Of a stretch of 13,720 bases of DNA, positions 1 through 7,259 are shown in pieces. This DNA comes from Halieaceae bacterium (GTDB lineage Bacteria > Pseudomonadota > Gammaproteobacteria > Pseudomonadales > Halieaceae). The stretch lies in contig WTHO01000173.1 of NCBI GenBank assembly GCA_011523115.1, forward strand, positions 3,468 to 17,187, written 5' to 3'. Position 1 is the stretch's first letter. Each line of letters opens with the position of its first letter. The position numbers were made by a program, and so were the translations under genes. The notes under the pieces are model-generated. The model worked only from the letters and a program-made list of their open reading frames with translations. It had not been told where the DNA came from and did no database searches.

Positions 1-519
1 GCTTGTGGTTCGCTGGCATGGATGACGATGGAGTGGTTACGACATGGAAAGCCCTCCGTATTGGGTATCGTGACAGGGATGGTGGCCGGTTTGGGTACTA
101 TCACCCCCGCCTCGGGTTCAGTGGGCCCAGCGGGCGCCGTGGTGATTGGTCTGTCTGCAGGCGTTATTTGCTACTTTGCAACGATCACGCTGAAAAACCG
201 CTTGGGTGTCGACGACAGCCTGGACGTATTCCCGGTCCATGGCGTGGGAGGCATGCTTGGCCTGTTGATGGCAGGCATTTTTTGCTCACCCTCGCTGGGT
301 CTCTTCAGCGGCAACGGCTTTTCAGACGGTATTGATGGAATAGGCGGTCAGCTGGGGGTTCAGCTAACGGGTATTGTGGCAACGTTTGTCTACACCGCCG
401 TGATCAGCTGGATCTTATTGCGTGTTGTGAATGTCTTTGTGCCACTGAGAGTGGACCAGGAGGATGAGACGGCAGGCCTTGATATCGTGCTGCACGACGA
501 GCGTGGCTACGATCTGTAA
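1..519 (+). CDS. amt: Ammonium transporter (Amt family), C-terminal fragment
   Basis: Inner-membrane channel for ammonium/ammonia uptake. The reading frame is open from base 1, so the gene starts outside the window and only about 172 C-terminal residues are seen. Recognisable Amt signatures in order are W-x-x-HGKPSVLG, a glycine-rich VAGLGTITPASG membrane segment, and DVFPVHGVGGMLG, which carries the second of the two conserved pore histidines. A final transmembrane helix follows, then the conserved cytosolic tail (PLRV..EDETAGLDI..HDERGYDL) to which the PII protein GlnK usually binds. The first pore histidine and the N-terminal half are off the edge. It converges with the exopolyphosphatase gene, with 54 bp between the stop codons. 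No glnB/glnK is visible in this window. Family identity is secure; exact paralogue (amtB or another) cannot be told from a fragment. Confidence 0.93.
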   Translation, partial: ACGSLAWMTMEWLRHGKPSVLGIVTGMVAGLGTITPASGSVGPAGAVVIGLSAGVICYFATITLKNRLGVDDSLDVFPVHGVGGMLGLLMAGIFCSPSLGLFSGNGFSDGIDGIGGQLGVQLTGIVATFVYTAVISWILLRVVNVFVPLRVDQEDETAGLDIVLHDERGYDL

Positions 520-573
520 CGGCGCAGCCTCACTGCAATCGCGCAGCTTGGCTGTAAAGGCCCAGCCTACCAG

Positions 574-2079
574 TTAGTTCGCCCTGAGCTGCACAGAGAC
601 GCCAAGTTGTGCCATGGCGTCCGCGCCCTGTTCGATTTCCCAAATGGTGAGCGGGTGGTCCGTGCCCCAGCTCTCAGGGTAGCTCAGGGTGAGAGATTGC
701 TGGTCTACGCAGACACTGAGGTCGGGGATTTCCTCAAGCGCCTCGACGTGTTTCAGAATCACGGCAAGGCGCAGTAGCACGATCATTCTGGCCACGCTTT
801 CCCGTTTTCTTTTGGCTACGGAGTCGAGCAGGCTGGCCCGCAGCCTTCCTTTGAGTCCGGCAATCAGCGTCGCCATGATTTCCTGATCTTGCTGGGCGAA
901 GCCGGGTAGGTCGGTGTTGAGGACGAGATAAGCCGAGTGTTGGGAGTAGTTTTTTTGCGAAATGGCCACGCCGATCTCATGTAGCGCGCCGGCCCACTTC
1001 AGCAAATCGATGTCGGAGTCCTGTAATTGCCAAGGCGAACGGGTGGCGTCCGCGAGCAAGCCCACCCGTTGAGTGACCATGTCAGCGATTTTTTGATCCA
1101 CCGAATACCGTTTCTGCATGGCGGAGATGCTGCGAAGACGCACGTCCTCATGGCTGAAACGCCCGATCAGGTCATAAATCACGCCCTCTCGCAGCGCTCC
1201 GGCAGAAGTACGCATCTCTGAGATTTGCAGGCCGTCAAAAATACCCATGGTGATGGCAAGCCCCGCCGTCACGACACCTTTGCGTGTCTCGCTGAGTCCC
1301 GGTAGTTCGATATCGTCGATGTGGCGGAATTCGAGCAGAATCTTTCGCAATTCGGTCAAGCTATCGCGATCGATACCGGCTTCACGCCATCCTGCGGTGG
1401 TGATCAGTGTCTCAATGGCACGGAGCGTGCCAGAGGAGCCAACCGCGTCTTGCCACAGTGCCCGGTGATAGTTTCGCTTGATGTGCGACACCTCTATGCG
1501 GGCTCTATGGTAAGCAGAGTCAAAGCGCTCTTTCGTGATCTTGCCATCCGGGAAAAACGCCTCTCCATAAGAGACACATCCCATTTGCAGGCTCTCGAGT
1601 TTTACCGGTTCAAACCGTTGCCCCAAAATAAATTCGGTGCTGCCGCCGCCAATGTCTACCACGAGCCGAGTGTCCTCATCGTCAGATAGGGAATGGGCGA
1701 CACCGAGGTAAACCAAACGAGCTTCCTCACGGCCATAGATGACATCAATGGGTGCTCCCAAAACCTGCTCCGCCGGCTCAATGAACTCTTGACGATTTTT
1801 TGCGCGGCGCAGCGCGTTGGTGCCAACTACGCGGATTTTGGCGGGGGCAGTGCTATCTATCAGTTGCTTGAAGCGCTCGAGGCACTCCAAGCCCCGAGTG
1901 ATCGCAGCCGGTGAGAGGGTGGCTTGCGCGGATGTTTCTCCAAGCTGAACCTTTTCGGCAAGGGTGTGCACCGGGCGCAGTTCACCAAAGTCAGATTTCG
2001 CGATGATCAGGTGAAACGAATTACTCCCGAGGTCAATCGCACAAAGTAACGCATCCTGATTGTTTATCTGTTCACTCAA
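574..2079 (-). CDS. ppx: Exopolyphosphatase (Ppx/GppA family)
   Basis: Cytosolic phosphatase that releases Pi from the ends of polyphosphate; Ppx/GppA relatives can also hydrolyse pppGpp. The product is 501 aa, close to the roughly 510 aa of E. coli Ppx. Actin-fold phosphate loops are present: AIDLGSNSFH (residues 14-23), GTNALR (86-91), the catalytic-glutamate motif GREEARLVYLG (116-126) and VDIGGGSTE (141-149). SSGT (215-218) and GALREGV (294-300) follow, then a C-terminal HD-like helical domain with ALHEIG (365-370) and HSAYL. The first motif begins at residue 14 and a stop codon lies only 11 codons upstream of the chosen start. No ATG is available there, so the TTG at 2079-2077 is the best start. 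The gene lies 42 bp downstream of alr on the same strand with no clear terminator between, so it may be read through from the D-amino-acid operon. Ppx is preferred over GppA because of its long two-domain form and close motif similarity, but substrate preference is not proven. Confidence 0.93.
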   Translation of the reverse strand: MSEQINNQDALLCAIDLGSNSFHLIIAKSDFGELRPVHTLAEKVQLGETSAQATLSPAAITRGLECLERFKQLIDSTAPAKIRVVGTNALRRAKNRQEFIEPAEQVLGAPIDVIYGREEARLVYLGVAHSLSDDEDTRLVVDIGGGSTEFILGQRFEPVKLESLQMGCVSYGEAFFPDGKITKERFDSAYHRARIEVSHIKRNYHRALWQDAVGSSGTLRAIETLITTAGWREAGIDRDSLTELRKILLEFRHIDDIELPGLSETRKGVVTAGLAITMGIFDGLQISEMRTSAGALREGVIYDLIGRFSHEDVRLRSISAMQKRYSVDQKIADMVTQRVGLLADATRSPWQLQDSDIDLLKWAGALHEIGVAISQKNYSQHSAYLVLNTDLPGFAQQDQEIMATLIAGLKGRLRASLLDSVAKRKRESVARMIVLLRLAVILKHVEALEEIPDLSVCVDQQSLTLSYPESWGTDHPLTIWEIEQGADAMAQLGVSVQLRAN

Positions 2080-2121
2080 TGATGAATTGTCTCGGACTCG
2101 ATAGTGTTAGGCGGACGCCGC

Positions 2122-3192
2122 TCACGATGATACATAGTGTTTCGGCACGCGCCCGGTAAGCCTCGTCATTAGCTCATAGCCAATGGTGCCAGAGTGAGCC
2201 GCGACCTCATCAACCCTTGGCGCATCGCCCCAGAGCACGACGGGCGCTCCTGGCTCGACTGTGTCGATATCGGTGACGTCGACGGTGATCATATCCATTG
2301 AAACTCTCCCTGCTAGCGGCACGACCTGACCGGAGACCACTACGGGCGTGCCGTCGGCGGCAGCCCAGGGATAGCCGTCGCCATAGCCCACGGGGATCGT
2401 GGCGATTTTGCTGTCTTTCTCCGCCACCCAGCGAGCCCCGTAGCCGACGGCCTCGCCTCGCTTGACGTGCCTCACTGCGAGCACGCGACTACTCAGTTGC
2501 ATCGCAGGTAGCAACTCACTGTCGAGGGGGTCATTCCCTATCCGGCCACCGTACAGTGCGTAACCCACTCGGACCCAGTGGCTGCGCCCGGTGATGCCAT
2601 GGCGAGTCGCTGCGGAATTATGCAGGCTGGCGGTATCGCACAAGTCTGCACAGTGACTATTCCATTGTCGAATCTGGCCTTGCGTTATGTCAGATTCAGG
2701 TGATTCCGCAGAGGCGAGATGCGACATGATTGTCATGTTCTGGATCTGCGCTTCGCCAAGGCATTGCTTGACGTCTGCAAGTTGCGATGGCGGAAATCCC
2801 AGCCGATGCATGCCAGTATCGACTTTAATCCATGCGTGTTTCAGTGGGTTGTCGAGTTTGGTGCACCATTCGAGTTGCTCCGCTTGATGCAGGACGGGCC
2901 AAAGGTCGAGCTTGCTTGATAGAGAGAGTTCGCTCGGCGTATGCGGGCCCTCCAGGACGAGGACAGGAGCAGCAATGCCAGACTCTCGGAGCTCGACGGC
3001 CTCCTCAGTAAAGGCAACCGCAAAAGCGTCGACCGTATCTTCTATGTGGGTGGCGACCCGCGCCGCACCATGGCCATAGGCATTCGCTTTTACGACGGCT
3101 ATGAGTTTTTGTGAGCCGGCACTTTTCTTGAGCGACCGCAGATTAGCATCGATGGCGGACAGGTTGATCTCGATCGAAGTGGATCGGGACAT
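2122..3192 (-). CDS. alr: Alanine racemase
   Basis: PLP-dependent interconversion of L- and D-alanine, supplying D-Ala for peptidoglycan or feeding D-Ala into the aminotransferase encoded just upstream. The product is 356 aa, typical for the family. The PLP lysine lies in VVKANAYGHG (Lys35), inside the N-terminal TIM barrel. Also visible are KVDTGMHRLGF (123-133), HNSAATRHG (191-199), VRVGYALYGG (207-216), the second catalytic base Tyr251 in VGYGARW, PVGYGDGYPW (267-276) and GRVSMDM (295-301). The ATG shares one base with the TGA of the aminotransferase gene (TGATG on the minus strand). There is no good Shine-Dalgarno sequence ahead of it, which suggests translational coupling. Whether this is the biosynthetic (alr) or catabolic (dadX) type cannot be decided by sequence. 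Its operon position next to a D-amino-acid aminotransferase and away from a dadA dehydrogenase argues for a role linked to D-Ala/D-Glu exchange. Confidence 0.95.
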   Translation of the reverse strand: MSRSTSIEINLSAIDANLRSLKKSAGSQKLIAVVKANAYGHGAARVATHIEDTVDAFAVAFTEEAVELRESGIAAPVLVLEGPHTPSELSLSSKLDLWPVLHQAEQLEWCTKLDNPLKHAWIKVDTGMHRLGFPPSQLADVKQCLGEAQIQNMTIMSHLASAESPESDITQGQIRQWNSHCADLCDTASLHNSAATRHGITGRSHWVRVGYALYGGRIGNDPLDSELLPAMQLSSRVLAVRHVKRGEAVGYGARWVAEKDSKIATIPVGYGDGYPWAAADGTPVVVSGQVVPLAGRVSMDMITVDVTDIDTVEPGAPVVLWGDAPRVDEVAAHSGTIGYELMTRLTGRVPKHYVSS

Positions 3193-4052
3193 CAGAAATC
3201 ACTAAAGCGATATTGCTGAAACAAAGACTGCGCCGCTTCCCATCGGGGTCCGGGTACACCTTCGTTGATGGCGACGCCATTCAGTTTGACGACCGGGGCC
3301 AACTCTTTGGTAGATGAGCTTAGCCAGATCTCCTCCGCTTTCAGCACTTCTTCAAGATGCACAGGTCGCGTTTCGATCGTCCAGTCGGTGTAGCGCTGTA
3401 GTAATTCGATGCACTGTCGGCGAGTCACGCCGGGGAGGATCTGATGATCCAGCTCCGGGGTGAGAATGGCGCCGCCTGACACAATAAATACGTTACAGGC
3501 AGCGGCTTCGGTCAGCTCCTCGCGCTCGTTGAAGAGTAAAACTTCCTCAGCGCCGTCCTCGACTGCCTCCATCATATGCAGGACATTACCCAGCAGTGCC
3601 GTGGATTTGATGTGGCAACGCTCCCAGCGTTTGTCTGGCTTGGTGACGGCAGTAAAGCAGCTGGCCGTGTCTGTTGAGCCGTCAGAAGGTTCACTGATGG
3701 GGAACGTATAGGCGAAAACTGTTGGCTGGCAGTGTTCCGGAAAAGCGTGCTGTCGCTTCATGGTTGGCCCACGGGTGATTTGCAGATACACGCCGAGATT
3801 ACCGCCCCCGTTTTTCTGAACGAGGGTTAGCAGCATTTCCAATAAGTCCGCTTCACTGTGCGGTGATGTGAGTGCGATACCGCTCAGGGAATGATTGAGA
3901 CGTTCCAGATGGTACGGCATGGCCACGAGCTGCCCTTCATAGCAGGGTATCACCTCATAAACACCGTCTCCAAAGAGGAAGCCGCGGTCCATCGGTGAAA
4001 TCTTCGCTTCGGATAAAGGGGTAAATGAGCCGTTCAAGTAGGCGATGCTCAT
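3192..4052 (-). CDS. dat: D-amino-acid aminotransferase (D-alanine:2-oxoglutarate type)
   Basis: Fold-type IV PLP aminotransferase that exchanges the amino group between D-Ala and 2-oxoglutarate, giving pyruvate and D-Glu, reversibly. The product is 286 aa, matching Bacillus DAAT. Evidence includes DRGFLFGDGVYEV (22-34), HLERL (48-52), and VYLQITRG followed by an R-x-H pair (Arg100, His102) then FPE. That Arg/His pair sits where Bacillus DAAT keeps its alpha-carboxylate-trapping residues, and it favours D-amino-acid over branched-chain L-amino-acid specificity. The PLP lysine is Lys149 in CHIKSTALLGNV, and Glu182 in LTEAAACNVF contacts the cofactor ring. LPGVTR (207-212) and SSSTKELAPV complete the pattern. 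A strong purine-rich Shine-Dalgarno (GAGGGAG) precedes the ATG. The start overlaps the stop of the DUF4392 gene by 4 nt (ATGA), and the stop shares a base with the alr start. An IlvE or aminodeoxychorismate-lyase identity is possible in this fold but fits less well. Confidence 0.92.
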   Translation of the reverse strand: MSIAYLNGSFTPLSEAKISPMDRGFLFGDGVYEVIPCYEGQLVAMPYHLERLNHSLSGIALTSPHSEADLLEMLLTLVQKNGGGNLGVYLQITRGPTMKRQHAFPEHCQPTVFAYTFPISEPSDGSTDTASCFTAVTKPDKRWERCHIKSTALLGNVLHMMEAVEDGAEEVLLFNEREELTEAAACNVFIVSGGAILTPELDHQILPGVTRRQCIELLQRYTDWTIETRPVHLEEVLKAEEIWLSSSTKELAPVVKLNGVAINEGVPGPRWEAAQSLFQQYRFSDF

Positions 4053-4903
4053 GATGCTTCTCCCTCGGTGAACGCTCGGCGGATGTCCGTCAACAGAAGG
4101 CTCGTTTTCTCGCGGGTAAATCCATCCTCCGTCGGCGTTGCCTCGCGGGTTACGCCGTCGAGGGCGCCCTGACTCACGAGATAGTCAAGGTCAGTTGCGA
4201 ACTCGTCCGACTCTGGGAGGTGATCGCCGGAAAGCCATGTGGTCATGCCGCATAACGCATAGGCACCCCAGTTGGACACGTCAGCGACAATGAGTTCAGA
4301 GCAGGTACTGACTGCCGGCCTGATATTCAGTTTCGATAAGCTCGACAGCACGTTCCCCATACCAATCTCGTTTCCCCCGTCCCCTATCGCTATGGTAGGG
4401 CAGGGAGCGAACACAAGGTAGGGTTCTGCAATGCCGCAGTGTGAAGTGATGTCTTCACCGCTCATGTTGTAGTACCTGCCGTCCGCCGCCATCCCCGGGC
4501 GCTCGATACTGATCACCAGCCCTGGGGGTGCCTCCCGATACAGGGCTTCCGCTGTTTTTGAGACGGTTTCGAAACTCTTGCCCGCAATCGATCTGCACAC
4601 GAATCGATCCTGCAGCGCCCCGGCGATGACGGTATCGGTGATGATGACAGCTTGGTGCCCCATTTTTTCGCACAGGCGATAGAGCGCAAAGGCCCCTGCG
4701 GGACCATCGGTCTCAAAGGTATCATTTACCGGAAATCCAGTGACGATATAGACAGGCCCGGAGCAGTCAAGCAAATACTCTGCGGCACGAAGGAGATAGC
4801 CGGGCTCAAGCGCTTCGCGAATCTCGGCCATGAAGCGATGGTTCTCGCGGATAAGCAGTGTCTCCACGGTACGGGATACGGCAATGGCCTCAGCTTTGCT
4901 CAT
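4049..4903 (-). CDS. DUF4392 protein, D-glutamate cyclase C-terminal-domain-like
   Basis: 284 aa. It resembles the DUF4392 domain that forms the C-terminal part of mammalian mitochondrial D-glutamate cyclase (DGLUCY), the enzyme that turns D-Glu into 5-oxo-D-proline. Visible family signatures are YIVTGFP (52-58), FETDGPAGA (63-71) and IGDGGNEIGMGNV (173-185). There is no signal peptide and no membrane helix. I chose the ATG at 4903-4901 because it overlaps the pxpC stop by 4 nt (ATGA) and has a well placed Shine-Dalgarno (CGAGG, 5-6 nt upstream). An in-frame ATG at 4969 would add 22 non-conserved residues and intrude 70 bp into pxpC. It lies between 5-oxoprolinase and D-amino-acid aminotransferase genes, exactly where a D-Glu to 5-oxoproline step would fit. 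Domain assignment is from motif recall. Whether the stand-alone bacterial protein is catalytic, needs the DUF1445 partner, or does something else is not shown. Confidence 0.82.
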   Translation of the reverse strand: MSKAEAIAVSRTVETLLIRENHRFMAEIREALEPGYLLRAAEYLLDCSGPVYIVTGFPVNDTFETDGPAGAFALYRLCEKMGHQAVIITDTVIAGALQDRFVCRSIAGKSFETVSKTAEALYREAPPGLVISIERPGMAADGRYYNMSGEDITSHCGIAEPYLVFAPCPTIAIGDGGNEIGMGNVLSSLSKLNIRPAVSTCSELIVADVSNWGAYALCGMTTWLSGDHLPESDEFATDLDYLVSQGALDGVTREATPTEDGFTREKTSLLLTDIRRAFTEGEAS

Positions 4904-5826
4904 CGCAGCCTCGTCTCCAGATAGTGTTGTTCCAACCACGCAATGCGATCCGCCTCCTGAGGGGTGCATGGCGCGAATCTGACTCGTTGACCGGGTCTCG
5001 CTTGAGCCAGCCTTCGGCAGTCGCTGCGAATAACCGCCCCGGGTTTTGGGTAGCCGCCGACAGTTTGTCGATCGTTGAGCAGCACGATGGGGTTCCCGTC
5101 GCCCGGTAATTGTATCGCGCCGTAGCAGGTGGCTTCTGAAAGCAGGGAAGTGACTCCGGTATTGACCGGGTCTCCAGACAGTGCCACGCCCATTCGATTC
5201 GCTCTCGAAGTCACTTTGAATTCACTCTCCAGCAACGAGCTCATAGCTTGCTCGGTGAGCAGCTCGTATTGAAAGCCGGGCACGAATCTGAGCATGAGAG
5301 TTGGAGCACTCTCGGGTAAGGGGAGGCTTGCGATTGACGCGATCACGTCGCTATTGGCAGACCCGATGGGCAGTTGATCTCCGTCTCGCAAGTAAGTGCC
5401 GGCAAGACCACCGATGCCCTCCCTGACTGAGGTGCTGCGGCTATCGAAAACGGCCGGTGTGGCGATGCCGCCTGAGACATGGAGATAGCTATAGACTCCA
5501 TGGGAGCGAGCCTTAATGCTGACGCGTTGGCCAGCACCGATTTTAAGCACTTCTGTATCGCAAGCCGGTGCCCCATCGACCCACAGGCTAACCGGTGCTC
5601 CAGTTACTGCGATGAGGCACGACGAGCCGGGTGTCACCTCCGTGTTTGCGTAAGCCATTTCAATGGCCGCTTCGTCCTGAGTGTGTCCGAGCAGATGCTG
5701 ACCGCTGACGAGTGCAGGGTGATCCATGGCGCCGGAGGGAGGCAAGCCCAATTGCAGCGTGCCAATGCGGCCACTGTCCTGCACTGTTGACGCGGCGCCT
5801 GCGCGATTGATGTGCAATACGGTCAT
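4900..5826 (-). CDS. pxpC: 5-oxoprolinase subunit C (KipA family)
   Basis: One of three subunits of the ATP-dependent prokaryotic 5-oxoprolinase that opens 5-oxoproline (pyroglutamate) to glutamate. It corresponds to E. coli YbgK and to KipA, the partner of the sporulation inhibitor KipI in Bacillus. The product is 308 aa, normal for a stand-alone PxpC and much shorter than urea carboxylase, which has a related domain. Family marks are TVQDSGR (14-20), LPPSGAMDHPA (28-38), EAAIEM, ANRMGVAL, and towards the end GAIQLPGDGNPIVLLNDRQT, followed by VGGYPK. Both ends overlap neighbours by 4 nt: its ATG overlaps the pxpB stop and its TGA overlaps the DUF4392 start. No Shine-Dalgarno is seen ahead of the ATG, so translation probably depends on pxpB. 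Confidence 0.94.
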   Translation of the reverse strand: MTVLHINRAGAASTVQDSGRIGTLQLGLPPSGAMDHPALVSGQHLLGHTQDEAAIEMAYANTEVTPGSSCLIAVTGAPVSLWVDGAPACDTEVLKIGAGQRVSIKARSHGVYSYLHVSGGIATPAVFDSRSTSVREGIGGLAGTYLRDGDQLPIGSANSDVIASIASLPLPESAPTLMLRFVPGFQYELLTEQAMSSLLESEFKVTSRANRMGVALSGDPVNTGVTSLLSEATCYGAIQLPGDGNPIVLLNDRQTVGGYPKPGAVIRSDCRRLAQARPGQRVRFAPCTPQEADRIAWLEQHYLETRLR

Positions 5827-6515
5827 ACTGAACCGCCCAAAGCGCGAAATTCGGACTCGCTCACGGGCTCAAAGCGGACGGAGTCACCGATAGTCAGGAG
5901 CGCGGGGGGGGACGCCTTCAGGTTGAATAGCCTGAGTGGGCAACTGCCAATCAATCGCCAGCCGCCCGGTGACGGTCCGGGATAGACTGCGGTTTGTTGA
6001 TCCGCCAGGGCAACCGATCCCGCCGAGACTTCCGATCGAGGTGTCGCCAGTCGCGGCACAGCCAATTTTGGTGAGGTCGTGCCGAGGTAGCAGAATCCCG
6101 GCGCAAATCCCGTAGCGTAGGCAAAATAGGTGGGGTCGCTGTGCAGATCGATAACCGTATCGACGCTGAGCGCGTTCTCCTCTGCGAGCCACTCCAGATC
6201 AGGGGCAACGCTCGGGTGATACCACACCGGTAGCACGACGACGGGTCGCGCGGCGAGTTGCGCCAGAAAAGCCTCATCAGTATCGGCGCCAGCGCTTTCC
6301 TGTAGCCAGGCAGTGGCGCGATCTCGCTCGATATTGTGTGGTTCGAAAAACAAGGTCAGCGTTGTATAACCAACTACGCTATCTATCAGTTCTGTGCCAA
6401 AGCGTTGCCTTGCCGAGTGTTGTATCGAAAGAAGCTTGCTGGTGAGAGCCTCATGCGGCTCTCCACTGAAGACGAGCCTTATTCCGCACTCGCCTGCCGG
6501 ACCGATTTCGAACAC
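5823..6515 (-). CDS. pxpB: 5-oxoprolinase subunit B (KipI family)
   Basis: ATP-dependent 5-oxoprolinase subunit; homologue of E. coli YbgJ and Bacillus KipI, cyclophilin-like at the C-terminal half. The product is 230 aa, the usual length. Visible motifs are ATGFAPGFCYLG (134-145), PRSEVSAGSVALA (159-171) and YPGPSPGGWRLIG (178-190), all typical of the family core, with CPLRLF after them. The start is GTG at 6515-6513, directly abutting the TAG stop of pxpA with no intervening base. The N-terminal sequence from this GTG (MFEIGPAGEC..) matches the family's opening beta strand, and no ATG in frame serves better. It lies in pxpA-pxpB-pxpC order, as in many bacteria. Confidence 0.93.
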   Translation of the reverse strand: MFEIGPAGECGIRLVFSGEPHEALTSKLLSIQHSARQRFGTELIDSVVGYTTLTLFFEPHNIERDRATAWLQESAGADTDEAFLAQLAARPVVVLPVWYHPSVAPDLEWLAEENALSVDTVIDLHSDPTYFAYATGFAPGFCYLGTTSPKLAVPRLATPRSEVSAGSVALADQQTAVYPGPSPGGWRLIGSCPLRLFNLKASPPALLTIGDSVRFEPVSESEFRALGGSV

Positions 6516-7259
6516 CTACTCTAGACCGTCCATCGCCTGGCGGATGGCAGTGATCATTTCTACTGCACCGGGAGTATCGCTGTGGACGCAGAGCGTGTCT
6601 GCGCTCACCGGGATCCGTTTGCCCCGAGGTGTGCGCAGATTGTTTTTCGCGATCGCGATGGCCTGATTGGCGGCGTCGAATGGGTTCAGCAGTGCCCCCG
6701 GTTTCTCTCTGCCAAGCAGCAGGCCTCGACTGGTATAGCCCCTGTCTGCGAACGCTTCATACCGCAGGTTGAGTCCGTGCTCTACAGCCAACTGTTGGGT
6801 TTTACGGTCTCTGGGTGTAGCCAGCACCACCAGTTCAAGATCGGCATGCCAACTCGCGACGGCACTCATGATGTCGTTCAGAATCAGGGAATCAGCCAGC
6901 ATGGCGTGGTACAGCGCACCGTGGGGTTTGACATAGGTCACCCTGGTGCCATGAGCGCGAGCGATACCATCAAGCGCGCCGATCTGGTAATGCACGAGGT
7001 CGACGAGTTCCTGTCCGCTGAGTGCCATGGCCCGTCGCCCGAAGCCTTGCTTGTCGGGGTATGAGACGTGAGCCCCGATTTCGGTGCGATGCCGTTTTGC
7101 TAACTCCACGCAGGCGCGCATAGTGCTGGGGTCGCCCGCATGACCTCCGCAGGCAACATTAGCCGCGTCAATCAGAGGCATGATGTTCCGGTCGTCGCCC
7201 ATCTTCCAAGGGCCAAACCCTTCGCCCAAGTCGCAGTTCAAGGTCAGTTTTCTTGTCAT
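6516..7259 (-). CDS. pxpA: 5-oxoprolinase subunit A (LamB/YcsF family)
   Basis: Third component of the 5-oxoprolinase complex, homologous to E. coli YbgL and Bacillus YcsF. It has a (beta/alpha)-barrel fold of the LamB/YcsF family, not related to maltoporin LamB. The product is 247 aa, the usual length. Signatures: LNCDLGEGFG (7-16), ANVACGGHAGDP (33-44), IGAHVSYPD (61-69) with GFGRR after it, VKPHGALYH in the middle, and FADRGYTSRGLLLGR, then the C-terminal VHSDTPGA. The acidic and histidine residues in the first three motifs are those shared throughout the family. The ATG overlaps the DUF1445 stop by 4 nt (ATGA), with only a weak GAAG ribosome site upstream. Together with pxpB and pxpC the complete three-subunit enzyme is encoded here. 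Confidence 0.95.
   Translation of the reverse strand: MTRKLTLNCDLGEGFGPWKMGDDRNIMPLIDAANVACGGHAGDPSTMRACVELAKRHRTEIGAHVSYPDKQGFGRRAMALSGQELVDLVHYQIGALDGIARAHGTRVTYVKPHGALYHAMLADSLILNDIMSAVASWHADLELVVLATPRDRKTQQLAVEHGLNLRYEAFADRGYTSRGLLLGREKPGALLNPFDAANQAIAIAKNNLRTPRGKRIPVSADTLCVHSDTPGAVEMITAIRQAMDGLE

Noticed and set aside
550..567. Possible hairpin GGCTG / CAGCC between the convergent amt and ppx genes
   Set aside because: The stem is only 5 bp with an 8-base loop and no T-run on either strand; too weak to call a terminator.
2111..2121. Small GC-rich hairpin (GCGG-ACG-CCGC) between alr and ppx
   Set aside because: Four base pairs and no following T-run; not a credible terminator.
4904..4969. 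N-terminal extension of the DUF4392 gene from an ATG at 4969
   Set aside because: It would overlap pxpC by 70 bp, adds Gly/Ser-rich non-conserved residues, and the internal ATG has the operon's typical 4-nt overlap and a good ribosome site.
6582..7064. 160-aa open frame on the plus strand
   Set aside because: It lies wholly antisense to pxpA, whose motifs are unmistakable; the product is Cys/Gln/His-rich with no family pattern.
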